Notes under the pieces: model-generated
What the model was told of the DNA's origin: nothing
What the model saw: only the letters and a program-made list of their open reading frames with translations
The model's database searches: none
Made by a program: the position numbers and the translations under genes
Source of the DNA: Forficula auricularia
Taxonomy: Eukaryota; Arthropoda; Insecta; Dermaptera; Forficulidae
Direction: 5' to 3'
DNA: 64,000 nt
Assembly (NCBI GenBank): GCA_024734495.1
Contig: JALMQS010000075.1
Location: 2,162,935 to 2,226,934, forward strand
Shown: positions 21,757 to 33,117 of the stretch, in pieces
How positions within the stretch are numbered: position 1 is the stretch's first letter
How the letters are laid out: the number at the start of each line of letters is the position of its first letter

Positions 21757-21910
21757 TTGTCTACTACTAAATCCGAGCTGTTATGAATAATTTTTATTAT
21801 ATGTCAGAAAGGTGGTATTCACCACTTCGGAAAGTGAAATGGGTGAAAATAGCCTTTCTGATATATAATAAAAATTATCCATAACACCTCGGATTTAGTA
21901 GTTGACAACT
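21757..21910. mobile_element. Foldback related to 17700-17950 (copy 2)
   Basis: Arms (CTACTACTAAATCCGAG left, CTCGGATTTAGTAGTTG right; shared ATTATATGTCAGAAAGG) around a short centre that has lost most of the tRNA-like part. Confidence 0.6.
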
Positions 21911-22244
21911 TATAGTGATTTCTAAAGAAATCCTAACTCATTATCAATAATTTTTTTTCTTTATATTCAAATAACCAAGAGAAAATATAATGTAAAGTAT
22001 GGAAAGTATGTATATGGTTGATTCTCAAAAAAAAATCGAAAAATAACTGTGATAATTTGATGGATTTTTTTTATTCATTATTTTTAGAATATCAATATTA
22101 CTAACTTCTAAAAAAAATAAGGAAGCGTTTACTATATAATTTGAAATTATGTTTTAATTCTACTTTTACACAAGGGTGAGGGAATGATTCGTTTTTTAAA
22201 TATATTTTGGGGACTTTTCCGTTTGTCGTGTTTAAACTAAATAC

Positions 22245-22395
22245 ACAATGAAGGAGACAATAAAAGAGTGTGTCTTCTGCTGAATTATAAATTTTATTTA
22301 TTTATAACGTTATAAATAAAATTTATAATTATTTTTTATTTTTATTGTCTACTTCAATATATAAAAATTCTGCTACCCTCGGCAAAAAAACTTTC
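22245..22395. mobile_element. Foldback fragment related to 60900-61145
   Basis: GGAGACAATAAAAGAGTGTG, AATTATAAATTTTATTTAT and a perfect AT palindrome at about 22287-22327, then the CTGCTACCCTCGG module. The order mirrors 60911-60990. Confidence 0.6.
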
Positions 22396-22924
22396 AATTT
22401 AAATACACATTTATGTACAGACAGTACTATTATATATGAATAAATAATAAGATAGTAGAAAGTTATATGAAACTTTTCGAATTAGGTCTTTGAATCTATG
22501 TGAATTTGGCGGTTGGGACACAGGGAGGGAATGATTTTTAGGGTATTTAATTGAACATATATTTTTTATTTAATATAAAAAAGATAAATATGTTTTATAA
22601 TTTCGTACGCCTAGGGATGTAGTTTCATTAAAAATTCTTTTGTTACGAAAACTTAAGATCCCATTTCACAGGAATCAACAAGGACATCAATTTCGATTTT
22701 TTTTTGAGAATCAGCCATATATATATAAATTATATGTGAAAGCTATTTAAATAATAATAATAATTAAAATTAAAATCAAGATGTTTATCTTTTTTTATGT
22801 AAGATTCTCCCAAAACTTAAGTGACTTATGTAGAATTTAATTTTTATAAATTTTAGGGTTTATTTACTCACACAAATTAAACAAATTGAGTAATTTCAGT
22901 TACTTAACACTATTTGATTCATTG

Positions 22925-22975
22925 ATTTACTAGTCAGTTTCAGTCACCACTTGTAGACTATCTTCAGTAGTAAAT
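22925..22975 (-). ncRNA. Hammerhead-like ribozyme motif with 8-bp stem I
   Basis: ATTTACTA before the core pairs perfectly with TAGTAAAT after it. CTGAAGA, T, stem II AGTC...GACT, GAAAC, then GAC where GTC is expected. Confidence 0.6.
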
Positions 22976-23227
22976 TTCGTACAATATTTGAATTTGCCAC
23001 TCTGTACATATCACTCATTTTTAATTTAACATTTCAATAAATTTCAAAAAAAAAATAATAATAATTTATAAACACTTGTTTTTCTGGTTTTAGAATACGA
23101 TTTTAACCAGAGACAAGTGTTTGCAAATTATTATTATTATTATTATTTTTGAATATGATTGAAATATCCATGTTAAATGAAAAATGAGATATATGTACAG
23201 AGTGACAAATTCCAAATCTTGAACGAA

Positions 23228-23264
23228 ATTTACTACTGAAGATGACCGAAACTGTCTAGTAAAT
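23228..23264 (+). ncRNA. Hammerhead-like ribozyme motif with 8-bp stem I
   Basis: ATTTACTA/TAGTAAAT stem I is perfect. CTGAAGA, GAAAC and GTC are intact. Stem II has collapsed to TGACC, so this copy alone would be inactive. Confidence 0.6.
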
Positions 23265-23388
23265 CTATTTTTTATTTAAAATTACTCAATTTGTTTAATT
23301 TCTGTGACTAAATAAACCCTAAAATTTATAAAATTAAAATCTTTATCGAATAGAAAAAAACCATTAACAATTCAAAGTAGGTACTAAC

Positions 23389-23513
23389 ATTGTTTGGGGC
23401 CAGGATGGCTGTTTCGGACAGACTCTCCTCTTCCTCTAAACAGCCGTCCTTTTTCCGCCTCCTTTGTGGTGGAGTCTTGTAAATCTTCATGAAACCTTTC
23501 AATGGCCGTCGCT
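23389..23513 (-). CDS. Internal exon: basic cytoplasmic segment of the same receptor
   Basis: The acceptor is a T-rich tract ending TTTTTTCCAG and the donor is AAT|GTTAGT, usable but weaker than average. The exon is 125 bp, supplies two bases of the codon begun by the TM exon 17.3 kb upstream (G+AG, Glu) and ends in phase 0. The frame reads ERRPLKGFMKIYK, then TPPQRRRKKDG, an acidic stretch LEEEESLSE and TAILAPNN. The basic patch followed by acidic residues suits a membrane-proximal cytosolic scaffold-binding region. Phase agreement on both sides, base composition unlike the flanks and one shared strand are the evidence that it belongs to this gene. It sits only about 50 bp from the end of a foldback element. 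I do not know a function for this segment. Confidence 0.75.
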
Positions 23514-23559
23514 CTGGAAAAAAGTTCAAGTGTCAAGAACATTAGTAAAATAAACTTTT

Positions 23560-24190
23560 GCTATTTATCAATCAAATATATTATTTAATTTAATTAAGTT
23601 TCTTTAATAGAATAAACTTTATCGACTTCCATTTTTCAAAAGAAAAAAAATGCAATTGATGAATTTTTTGAAGCTTTATAGACATAATACACGACGTTTA
23701 AATTTCTACATAAAACTCTAAACTCTAACAATAACTCACTTTCGATAACGATCACAGAAATATTTAAAATACGAAACTTCACATATTATTTTTTTCTTTT
23801 TCGGTAAGCCTTCAACAAAATTGAATGAATTAGTAAAGTTTGGCGAAGTTTAATGATACAAACTTATATGCCATATTTATGCTCATTATCAACATCTACA
23901 ACCGAACAAAAGCTTCCTATGTAATGATTCGATTTTATCTGATTCAAACATTTTTGAACCGGAAGTTTTATAACAAGAATATCAAAATTTAATTAGTTTT
24001 TTGATTTGGCTATGCAAACATTTTGGCACCAAAACAAACTTTGCACGACTATTCGTTGATTTTTCTTTAAGTTTAATACATTTTTAAAGACAAAAAAAAT
24101 CGAGTTACTTCAATACTTATTAAAATTTTTTATAAAAATTTATATACAAAGCCAACATTAGTCACTAATTCCCATCTCTATAGACTATTT
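23560..24190. other. Unassigned AT-rich intron sequence
   Basis: Nothing recognised. Confidence 0.5.
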
Positions 24191-24193
24191 TTA

Positions 24194-24777
24194 TCAATAT
24201 TTGTCAAATTTTTCAATTAATTTTTGGAGATGACATTGAAGTAAATAATTTGTATGTTCTTTATCAAATTCACAATTATCTGTAATCATTTGAAAATAAT
24301 TTGGAAACATTTCGAAAACATTCGATTCTATTCTTCGAATCCATGCAAAGTTTCATTTTTTCTTGCATGGAAAAAATGTTGTGTTGATTTCCTTGCAAAG
24401 ATAAATTTAGTTGGTTTAGAATGGTGAAAATGTCTGCCAAGTAAGAAAGTTTAGGAATCCAATTTTTTTGTCGTTGACATAAATGGCCAAATTTGATTTT
24501 TTACCATTTAGAAATATTTCCACTTCCGTTTTCAGTTCCTGTAAACGAACTAACACTTTCCCTCTCGACAGCCATCTAACTTCTGTGTGAAGTACGAGTG
24601 ACGTATGATCAGCGCCAACTTCTTCACACAAAGCCGAAAATAGTCTTGAGTTAAGGGCATTCGCTTTTATAAAATTTACAACTTTCACAGAATCAATCAT
24701 TTTTTTTTATTTTAAAAATACCTATAGAAACTTAAAAAATTCTAATATTATCACGGGCCCCCTGTTAAGAATCTCTG
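24194..24777 (-). pseudogene. hAT transposase fragment (ZBED5-like) with one element end
   Basis: From 24700 the frame reads FIKANALNSRLFSALCEE, then LVLHTEVRWLSRGKVLVRL and LQELKTEVEIFL. This is the conserved block around the last catalytic region of ZBED5/SCAND3-type hAT transposases. After a frameshift near 24440 it continues YLADIFTILNQLNLSLQG, then RIECFRN-like sequence and HLQKLIEKFDKY before a stop. The element end lies at 24777 (minus strand CAGAGATTCTTAACAGGGG). The N-terminal zinc finger and the other end are missing. The non-autonomous relative is at 47360-47683. Confidence 0.85.
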
Positions 24778-24886
24778 GTCTATCTACATATTTATATCTT
24801 TATTATCTAACAACTTTTCCAAGTTGCAACTTTCTTGTTTGGCAAATAATTTAAAATTTGTAAAAATCATACTGTGTTTTTACTTT

Positions 24887-25686
24887 ACCATACATGGTAT
24901 GGTCAAGTATTGTAATCGTGTAAAAAGTGTTTTTTCCTTCTTTTTTTCGAAATATCTCAAAAACGGCTGAAACTATTTTGATTAAAAAAATTGAGAAAAA
25001 CCATGGCATTTCGATCTACAAAAAAGCACTAATAAGTGAACAGCGAAAAAATTATATTTTTTGAGATAATAATTGTTTTGTCAAAATGTCTGTTAGTTAG
25101 TCTGTTATTCTGTTAGTCTGTGCGTTACCAAATTTTTGTGAACGAGCTAGCTCAAAAACTAGTGTGAATATCGAAACTAAATTTCAGTTTTAATTTTAGT
25201 TTTGGTCCAGAGCTGATTAGATTTTGGTGCATATCGACCCAAAATTAAGGTGAGTGGAGGGGGGGGGTTAAAAATTAAAAATCTAGGCCATTTGTGCAAA
25301 CTAAACTAAATTTTTGTATTCATAATCACTGGGACCCCAGAAGTCTAAAAATGCAAAAACTAACCGCCCAAAATGGGGAGGGGGTCAAAAATTGAAAATC
25401 TCGGCCATTTACCAAACTCAACCAAATTTTGTATACATAATCAGTGGTACCCCAGATGTCTAAAAATGAAAAAGCTAACCGCCCAAAATGGGGGGGGGGG
25501 TGTATGGTCAAAAAATGAAAATATAGGCTCTTGTACCAAACTCAACCACATTTTGTATATATAATCAGTAGGCTCCCAAGGAGTTTAAAAATGGAAAAAC
25601 TAACCCCCTCCTCTACATATTAAATATAAGAGAGGGTCCAGGTTGTATGGTAAAGTCAAGTGGATGGCCACATCAGAACACGTCAG
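24887..25686 (+). mobile_element. C/G-run repeat family, copy 2
   Basis: Opposite orientation to copy 1. Both ends are present (ACTTTACCATACATGG; GTATGGTAAAGTCAAGTGG then CACATCAGAACACGTCAG). G runs of 9-10 and three tandem TGGGACCCC-type blocks. Confidence 0.75.
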
Positions 25687-26160
25687 TTATTTCTTTATCA
25701 TTTAAGTGTGTTACATCATTCTTGATTCTATGTTTGTGTCTAGTGTAAATAATATAAAAATTCAGGACAACAAATGGTTTTAAATGGAAAAATTCCATTG
25801 GACATGGTGACATTATTTCCTGTTTAAAACGAGCACTCTTTCGCTTGAACATGGCACGCATTCGGTGCTGATTGTTATGGGGAGAAAATAGGCATTCAGT
25901 TAGCGAATCGGACACTCCCTCGAAGGGCATCACTGCAAGTGAACTATCCAGCCCTTTTACGAACAATGGAGTTTCTCCTTTGTTTCACTCTCACTCTATT
26001 TTGGATACAACTTCATGGAGTATCATGTGTACGTCTACCGAAGCCGTTAATATAAAAAGACATCAACGGCTTTTTGTTGATTCTATTATCTGTATAAAGC
26101 TATTCGTTTTTGTTTCTGTTTTTACAAGATACCAATCAAATAGATAATTTTTATTCTCTT
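25687..26160. other. Unassigned stretch with long open frames on both strands
   Basis: A 97-codon minus frame (25673-25966; KGLDSSLAVMPFEGVSDSL) and a 91-codon plus frame (25872-26147) overlap. Neither has a motif I recognise, nor convincing splice sites. Base composition is more even than the surroundings. Confidence 0.35.
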
Positions 26161-26967
26161 CATGTACGCAATAAAATAATTCTTTATATTCCTAGCGTAC
26201 CGATTCAATTTCACAAAGCGAGTATTGGAAATATTATCTTCAAACTAATTTATTTACTAGCGTATCGGAAACAATCTTGGTAATATAATATATGCTTCGT
26301 TTGAATAATACTAGCTCTCAAGAAGGTAATTAGGTTTTGAAGTTTGATAGCAGCTCGTCGGGACTGTTAAATTTGCTTTAATTTGTTTGCTCATTCGTGC
26401 TTAAAAATGTCTGAAACTTGAAGAAAGGTCATTTTCAAACATGATTTTTAATGCGTGGATATCGATATTCACGATTATTTAAGGAAGGCTGTAGAAAGTT
26501 CGTTTTTATTATTGTATATCTACAACGGAGAATTGATCATTATTATAGTTTTGGAATTTGTGAATGAGCAGAAAATTCGAAAAATCGAATTGTTACATGG
26601 GAGGTTGGCTCTTGACAATTGTAGCTGAGGTGAAATTTGGCACGGAAGTTTGTATTAATAAACTGGATCTTTATGCTAAGCTACAGCTATAGAATTGAAA
26701 CGGTTCGCAGTATACAACTGTTGATTTTGCCACTCTATAACATTTTTAACTAATTCCAATCGTATATGATGGGAAACACCTTGTATTTAATTTAATTTAA
26801 TTTTTTCTCTTATTTCAAAATAAGTTATTTCCCAAATTTAGGACATAATCTATATTTTAGTCAAAGAATTAGTCCAATAAAAGTTATAGTTCATATGTAC
26901 CTATATCAATAAATTGATTTGAATAATTTATTACAACTTTTTGATATAAACCATATTATGCACTATT
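26161..26967. other. Unassigned AT-rich intron sequence
   Basis: Nothing recognised. Confidence 0.5.
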
Positions 26968-27481
26968 AAATATATTTATTAATGTAATTTTTGTTTTTCA
27001 GAGGATGAGGAACAAAAGGTTCAACATACTATAGTATGTTGAACCTTTTGAGATCATTTGACTAACGTAGAGTAATAAAGATAAATTAATTTATAAGGGA
27101 AAAAGGAAAAAAATTCGCTTGTATATATATTTTTAAAGATATTTTGATTCATTTTTGTATATAGTTGTATATTGTAAATAGTTTTATAATATGTTGACTA
27201 ATTTTGAAATGTTTTTAATTTTACCAGTGAAATTGTAAAAGTTATAATTGTTTATTTTTTGATATTGGTGTTTTTGAGTTGTTGATGATAAAATAGAGAT
27301 GTATTCGAGTGTCTGTATGTATAATAATGGCAGAGCTTAAAAAAATAACAAAGTGTTTGGAGCTTTATTTATCAAGAGCCTGAAGAAGCTGCAATAAAAG
27401 TGGCGAAACGTTGCAAGTCGTAAACAAACATTATTTTGTTCCTCATCCTCTGAAAAACATAAATTACATTAATAAATTATG
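26968..27481. mobile_element. Foldback element with one hammerhead-like hairpin
   Basis: Outer arms TTTATTAATGTAATTTTTG and AGAGGATGAGGAAC with complements at the right. A perfect AACCTTTTG palindrome lies just inside the left arm (27015-27050). The hairpin is in the right arm only. Confidence 0.7.
27376..27418 (+). ncRNA. Hammerhead-like ribozyme motif
   Basis: CTGAAGA, A, stem II GCTGC...GTGGC (with G-U pairs), GAAAC, GTT. Stem I GC/GC only. Confidence 0.5.
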
Positions 27482-27590
27482 GAACTGAATCCCAATGATG
27501 ATATTTATTAATATACTAGAAAAGATTTATAACAAAAAAAAACACACAGTTTCGATCATTCGCCTGTAATTTACCGCCAAGGGGTTTCAG

Positions 27591-27640
27591 ACTTGAAAAC
27601 GATCCCAGATGAAGTGATCGAAACATCGGGTTTTTTGTTT
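27591..27640 (+). ncRNA. Related hairpin of a second subtype
   Basis: CTTGAAAACGATC...GATCGAAACATC. The same GATCGAAAC end occurs at 33233-33272, and a relative lies at 50583-50620. The CTGANGA core is not preserved. Confidence 0.35.
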
Positions 27641-28059
27641 GCTAATCTATCTTCCAGGTTCCTTTCGGCTTAAAGACATCCTTGCATCGGGTAATTATTT
27701 TTAAAACTGTTTAAAGTCAAGTATTAGATAACCAAATGTATTGGAGGCCATTAATAACAAAGATTCTCTAAATATAAAAAATAAATCAACGAATAAATCG
27801 AGAAAATTTGTAATTTTAAGTGAAATTGACAATAAATTAAAAATAATTTAGATAAATTGTATGTACTCTATACACTATAGAGGTGCTGTCCATTCATTAC
27901 TATTAATTCTAATTAAAACCCCCGAAAAGCCAAAAAAAAAAATTAAAACCCATATTTAAACACATCACAAGGTGAATCACAACGAGCTGATCCATTTAGT
28001 CAATTGTTTTTTCAAAGCTTTCTCATTCAAAGATAGATTTTTTTAATGAAAAAATTTGT

Positions 28060-28135
28060 TGTTTTTTTGGGGGGTCGCGACATGAACTTAGTTCTCAAAT
28101 TTTGGGCTTAAAAAGGTTAAGAACCTGCTCTATAG
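28060..28135. mobile_element. hAT-type terminal remnant
   Basis: GGGGGGTCGCGACATG then AAAAAGGTTAAGAACC resembles the ends of the 5817-7187 family. The partner end is not identified. Confidence 0.35.
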
Positions 28136-28212
28136 AATAAACATTGAAATGATATTATATGTTCAAAAATTATATTGTTGAAATAAAATTAGAAAAATGT
28201 AAAAATTTAAAG

Positions 28213-28890
28213 TATTTTTTTTTACTTTACCATACAGGGAGGGTATGGTCAGGTATTGTAATCGTGCATGAAAAAAGTGTTTTTTTTTTTCGAAATATCT
28301 CAAAAACGGTTGAAACTATTTTGATTAAAAAAATTGAGCGAAAAGTCCTAATAAGAGAACATCGAAAAATTCATATTTTTTGAGATAATAATTAATTTGT
28401 CAAAATGTCTGTTAGTCTGTGCGTTACCAAATTTTTGTGGACGAGCTAGCTCAAAAACTAGTGTCAATATCGAAATCAAATTTTACACGTAGTTTTGGTC
28501 CATTGTGATTAAGAGCTGATTAGATTTTGGTACATATCGTCCCAAAATTAAGGGAGTGGAGGGGGGGGGGTTAAAAATTAAAAATCTAGGCCATTTGAGC
28601 AAACTCAACCAAATTATGTAGACATAATCAGTGGGCCCCCCAGGAGTCTAAAAATGCAATAAATAACCGCACAAAATGGGGGGAGGGGGGTCAAAAAATG
28701 AAAATATAGGCTCTTGTACCAAACTCAACCAAATTTTGTATTCATAATCAGTGGGCCCCAGGAGTCTAAAAGTGCAAAAACTAACCCCTCTCCCCTACAT
28801 GATTATAAATAATTTTATTAAATATTAAATATAAGTGAGGGGCCAGTTTGTATGGTAAAGTCAAGTGGATGGCCACATCAGAACAGGTCA
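28213..28890 (+). mobile_element. C/G-run repeat family, copy 3
   Basis: Full-length-looking with both ends (ACTTTACCATACAGGG; GTATGGTAAAGTCAAGTGG). Confidence 0.75.
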
Positions 28891-29139
28891 GATTTTTTTT
28901 GGCGACCAGTGTATTTTTTTATATACGAGTACATTATTAAATACAAAAGACATTTGCTAATCAGTGCAAGTCATGTACCATCAGGTAAATAATGTATTTT
29001 AATTTAGAAGGTTAAAGATTAAAAAAATGTTTAATTGTATTTGTTGTTGGAAATTAAGCTTTTAATCAGTCTGAATATGATACATTTTTAGTATACACTA
29101 TTTCCAGAGACAAAAAAAATGAAGCTTGGCATGATTTTT

Positions 29140-29380
29140 TTTGTTGAATTCGGAATGAAACGAAATGAAAAGCCACAATCTGTGTCGTTGACGAGTGACG
29201 CGGGCCGGCTTAAAAGGATCTAATTACGTCAAAGCGGGCGAAAATCGCCTGGCAGCAAAAGCGTGGGTTGATGGGGGTGGGATATCGCTATCGCATTCGC
29301 GTCTGATAACAGCCGAGCCAGTCCAATTGCTTGGGGGCAATTGCCATTTGCCAATATAGGATTGAAAACCACCTCAATTC
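29140..29380. promoter_or_regulatory. GC-enriched island in the receptor intron, possible regulatory element
   Basis: About 240 bp stands out from the AT-rich flanks (GACGCGGGCCGGC, GATCTAATTACGTCAAAGCG, GGCGAAAATCGCC, CAATTGCTTGGGGGCAATTG). It has no long frame, no element ends and no copy elsewhere in the window. A homeodomain-type TAATTA and short palindromes are present. Regulatory function is only inferred. Confidence 0.35.
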
Positions 29381-29769
29381 CTACTGCTTCGATTCATTCA
29401 TAGTAGAATCATAGCAAATCTATATACCTACTCTATACATGTAATATAACATTTATTACATTCGTCCTTTTCATAGATTTAACCAATATATCCAGGGAAA
29501 CAAATGAATTGATTTTTTTTTAATTTTTATTCTTAAATAAAAGAATTTGAAAAAGCTATTGAAATATTAAAAGAATACAAATATAGCTGTTATTTAAAAA
29601 AAAAATAAAAAATTTCATTTGTTCGAAAATAAATATGTAATTATTTTTCAAGGTGTTTTCGGCCTATGTTTTGAAACTAACTAATTAGAAAATATTTACT
29701 ATATTTCAAAATGAAATTTTGAATTTTTCAAGTGAAAATCGAAAGAAATCATTACATTGAAAAAAAAGT

Positions 29770-29808
29770 TTTCCCGAGAGTAGCAGGGTTGTTGAATCAC
29801 AAATAATA
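29770..29808 (-). repeat. CTGCTACTCTCGG module
   Basis: The minus strand matches 608-641 almost base for base. Related modules are at 22367-22388 and 60911-60930. Confidence 0.55.
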
Positions 29809-29879
29809 AGAAATAGGTTGTGTTATGATTGATGCAAATAAACATACACACATATATTATATGAAATATAAATATGTAT

Positions 29880-31030
29880 TTTTAAAATTTGAAAAGTAAT
29901 TGAGTTCCCCATCTCTGCAGGCTCTCTCTCTGACGGGGGCATAGTGGCAGAAACAGTCATCAAACACATAATATTCATTGGGTTTGAATTATAATTTAAA
30001 ATATTTTTGCTAGATATCATCCTTTCTTGACTGCAATATTTTTATTAATTAATTTATTCGCATTTTTATATAGATATATAGCTTATAAAAAATGTATTGT
30101 TTCAGTATTCCATCGCATAGTTTATTTTTGTTATATATTAATTTTTCTAGAGGTGTTAGATTAGGTAATTTGTTAATACAAGTCTTCTGTTTTATCCCTT
30201 ATTGAAGGGACTTATGAACAAGTACGTTCTTTAATTGCTCTATATTCGTCGGCCATTCGCGATGCCTTTTGGCCGGTTGCGGAGGGATCGGTTTTGAATG
30301 CTCTGCTTGCCCTACTGTGCCCCCGAGCGGGCCGCCTTAGGGATCAGCGTTTGAGGGCTGGAGAATTTGGAGATATGAACGAATATGATCGCCTGGCTAA
30401 ATGGACATCTAGGTTCCCGAGGCCAATAAAAAGAAAAGAAAAGAAAAAAAACAATAATAATTTATTGGAAGATTTTCAAGAATCGGTAGGCTCTCGAAAA
30501 TATTATGTATTTTTGTAATATCTTTGTCAGCCAACGGTTTGAAAGCTAATATAGAGGTTCATTTCATGAATACATACAAACATGTATGCTCAATTTAAGT
30601 TATTAATTGTTATAACTAATAACTGTTAAATAGCTCTTCATACGACAGTTCGATATTTTCTAATTTTTTGCATTTTTCACAAAGAAGTTCTGAAGCTAGA
30701 GAGCCCAAAATCTAACTACTTGTTCGATTTGAAAATTAAAATTTTTTGACTTTTTATTCTTGAGTTATCGTGGATATCCAAATTAAAAGATACAGAAAAA
30801 AACATCCTTGAAAATAATTTTTCCTTCAACTATGAGTCATTTCAAAAAAGATAATAAAAATAAATATTTCGAGTGAAATCAATACAAGCAATTGTCCATC
30901 TGTGGAAGTTTTGGTGCAAAAATCAACCACCTAAAATATAAATCTTGTAAATATTAAATTCTAAAAAGTATCAAATAAAAATATATATATTTTTTAACAC
31001 TTTTAATTCAAAATCCTGTAAAAATAGAAA
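29880..31030 (+). repeat. Left arm of a large inverted duplication
   Basis: About 1.1 kb near-identical to the reverse complement of 35207-36355. Contains a GC-rich module (GGCCGGTTGCGGAGGGATCG to CGAGGCCAATAAAA). Confidence 0.85.
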
Positions 31031-31200
31031 TGCCCTTTGGCCGGTTGCAGGAGGGATCGGTCTGGGATGCTCTGCTTGCCCTACTGTGCCCCCGAGCGCC
31101 TCGCCTTAGGGAACAGCATTTGAGGGCTGGCGAATTTGGAGAAATATGAACGAATATGATCGACTGGCTACATGGGCATTTAGGTTCCCGAGGCCAATAA
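31031..31200 (+). repeat. Extra direct copy of the GC-rich module
   Basis: Diverged copy of 30266-30430 (GGCCGGTTGCAGGAGGGATC, GCTCTGCTTGCCC, GTGCCCCCGAGCG, GGTTCCCGAGGCCAATAAAA). A third copy is in the right arm. Function unknown. Confidence 0.75.
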
Positions 31201-31255
31201 AAGAAATAAAAAAAAAAGAAAGAAATATGTATATATATATAAACTTTATTTGTTT

Positions 31256-31295
31256 GAGACTATACTTTCGAAGGCTTCCCCTTCATCATCAGTCC
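31256..31295 (-). ncRNA. Hammerhead-like ribozyme motif
   Basis: CTGATGA, T, perfect stem II GAAGG...CCTTC, GAAAG-TATA-GTC. A close relative of 61000-61040. Confidence 0.5.
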
Positions 31296-31299
31296 TTTT

Positions 31300-32350
31300 A
31301 ACTAGAAATACTCTATCTAATATTTCTTATGGGGGTCAATCACCAATTGGATATTGAAAATTTGTTGTCATTGCAAGCCACTCAAACCATTTATTTATTT
31401 GCATCGAGCAGAGGACAACCTCATCTTTGTTTCTCTTTTTGATATTAGAAATCATTACATCAAAAAGATAACTATAAATTAAAATTGAAGGAAAAAATAA
31501 TTTTTTTGTTATCTACAATTTTGAGGATTTCCACCGTTTTGCTTATGAAAGGATGTTATATTTCGGTGATTTTTCTATGTCAATTTTCTGAGGGTAAATC
31601 AAAGCGTTCTCGTAAATTTGGTAGGATGATTTTATAATTTAGGTGGAGTATAAGGTATTATGAATAAAGATTTTAAATTAATGTTTTCTTAGATCTACTT
31701 CTACTTGGTTTATTTATTTACTTATTTATAATTATATGTACATAAACTGAATAAATAAAAAGAAGCCTTTTAATATATGATAAAATTATTTGTTATATGA
31801 AAAGAAACTCTCCACTGTTTGACTTAGGAAAATAAAACTTGCCACAAAGAAAAATATTATTGATTAATTTTATTTAACTTTAATGTCAAATTTCATTAGC
31901 TTATTAGCTGTAACCTTCCTAGAGCTAAATAAAGATTCTCTTATTTTTTTTATTTTCAGCATTTTTCATCTGTGGCACCAGCTAATGAGCCCAAAATCTA
32001 AACGGTTCTTTATAATTGAAACACAAACTTTTACCACTAGAAAGCAAATTTTGAACTTCACTGCTCGAGAGGTTGAAAAATATTTTTCTTCACATTACTA
32101 AACACCATAGGTATACTCAAAAATGCAATTCTATCATTTGAGTTCAGTTGATAGATTCCTAAGCAAATACAAAATAATTATTTTTATCTAGAATCTTTAA
32201 ATCTACGGAGTCTAAAATTTAGACAGTTATTTTAAATGAAAATTTTGGTACCAGAACTAACTTTTTAAGAGCTACCGTTCTCAAATTATCGTGATTATTG
32301 TTATCGAGGCACACAGTCAGACAAAGAGTCTAAAAGTTATGTATGAAAAA
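31300..32350. other. Unassigned sequence with a decayed dispersed repeat
   Basis: AGCCCAAAATCTAA and TTTTGGTACCAGAACTAA blocks (about 31980-32345) recur in diverged form near 30690, 42000-42135, 57170-57260 and 59870-60400. This is probably an old LINE family, but no frame remains. Confidence 0.4.
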
Positions 32351-32544
32351 TCATCTTTTCTCAGTGGCGGATCAAGTCAAGTGGGGGCCCTCAAAATCAA
32401 TTAAACAAAAAATAAAAAAAATTCTGAACCATGAACGATTATATCCAAATTTTGGTACTTATTAACAAAAGATTTATTTTTTTCAAATAATTTTTCATAA
32501 AATATATTATAAATTAGTTCAGTTGGATTGTAGAAACAAACAAT

Positions 32545-32715
32545 TTTTTTTGTTGTCTTTTCGGCATTTCAAGCCATAAGCCAATTTACGATACTACTAA
32601 AAAATTTGTCTCTACCCCCGGGGTCAGATTTTAGCCGGATGCCTCGAGTCGGATTTGAGCCCGGGCCCAATTGGTTAGCAGGCTGGCACGCTAACCTCTA
32701 GCCTAACCCGACTCC
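32545..32715 (-). mobile_element. tRNA-derived SINE, minus-strand copy
   Basis: Same family as 32897-33072. A-box-like TTAGGCTAGAGG, B box mutated to GGCTCAAATCC. Ends in A-rich sequence. Confidence 0.7.
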
Positions 32716-32896
32716 AACACTTTTTATTAAAACCCGTGTAGTGAATAAACAATACTAAATAATAATAATTAAGTAGATTATTGAATTTATTTTTATTTCA
32801 TTTGCAACCTTGGAAATCTCTTAAATATTAAATAATAAATATATTTAAAAATATATATATATTTTTACTATGTTTACTATATAATTATTTAAATAG

Positions 32897-33072
32897 GGGG
32901 TCGGATAGGCTAGGGGTTAGCGTGTCAGCCTGCTAACCAAGTGTACGCGGGTTCGAATCCGACTCGAGGCATCCGGCTAAAATCTGACCCCGGGATAGAG
33001 ACAAATTAAATAAAAATAAGTAGTAACGTAAATTGGCTTATGGCTAGAAAGGCCGAAAAGCCCAAAAAAAAC
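32897..33072 (+). mobile_element. tRNA-derived SINE
   Basis: A box TAGGCTAGGGG and B box GGTTCGAATCC at tRNA spacing, unrelated body, short A tail. Flanked by the 11-bp duplication TATTTAAATAG (32886-32896, 33073-33083). Confidence 0.85.
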
Positions 33073-33117
33073 TATTTAAATAGGCTTCGATTTCACTTAT
33101 TTATTATTTTTTAGCGT

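Larger units (their letters stand above)
22836..23338. mobile_element. Foldback element with the best hammerhead-like pair
   Basis: Arms of about 215 bp (TTTATAAATTTTAGGGTTTA left; complement right) with inner arms ACACTTGTTTTTCTGG / CCAGAGACAAGTGTTTGC. It sits 50 bp downstream (gene sense) of the basic-tail exon. Confidence 0.8.
14338..23388 (-). other. Receptor intron (9.1 kb) between basic tail exon and terminal exon
   Basis: This interval is bounded by a GTTAGT donor and a CTTAACAG acceptor on the minus strand. It is occupied by several large palindromes (15165-16255, 19681-20246, 22836-23338), nested hAT elements and tRNA-like foldbacks. A degenerate hAT-end-like stretch lies near 14630-14720. 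About 20257-21756 is AT-rich single-copy-looking sequence in which I recognise nothing. Confidence 0.65.

Noticed and set aside
23326..23529. Full 67-codon minus frame as an independent small gene
   Set aside because: Only the part between the splice sites (23389-23513) looks coding. The rest is intron read-through.
30294..30518. Frames over the GC-rich module in the inverted duplication
   Set aside because: The frame runs into low-complexity Lys/Asn sequence and differs between copies. I could not support it as protein coding.
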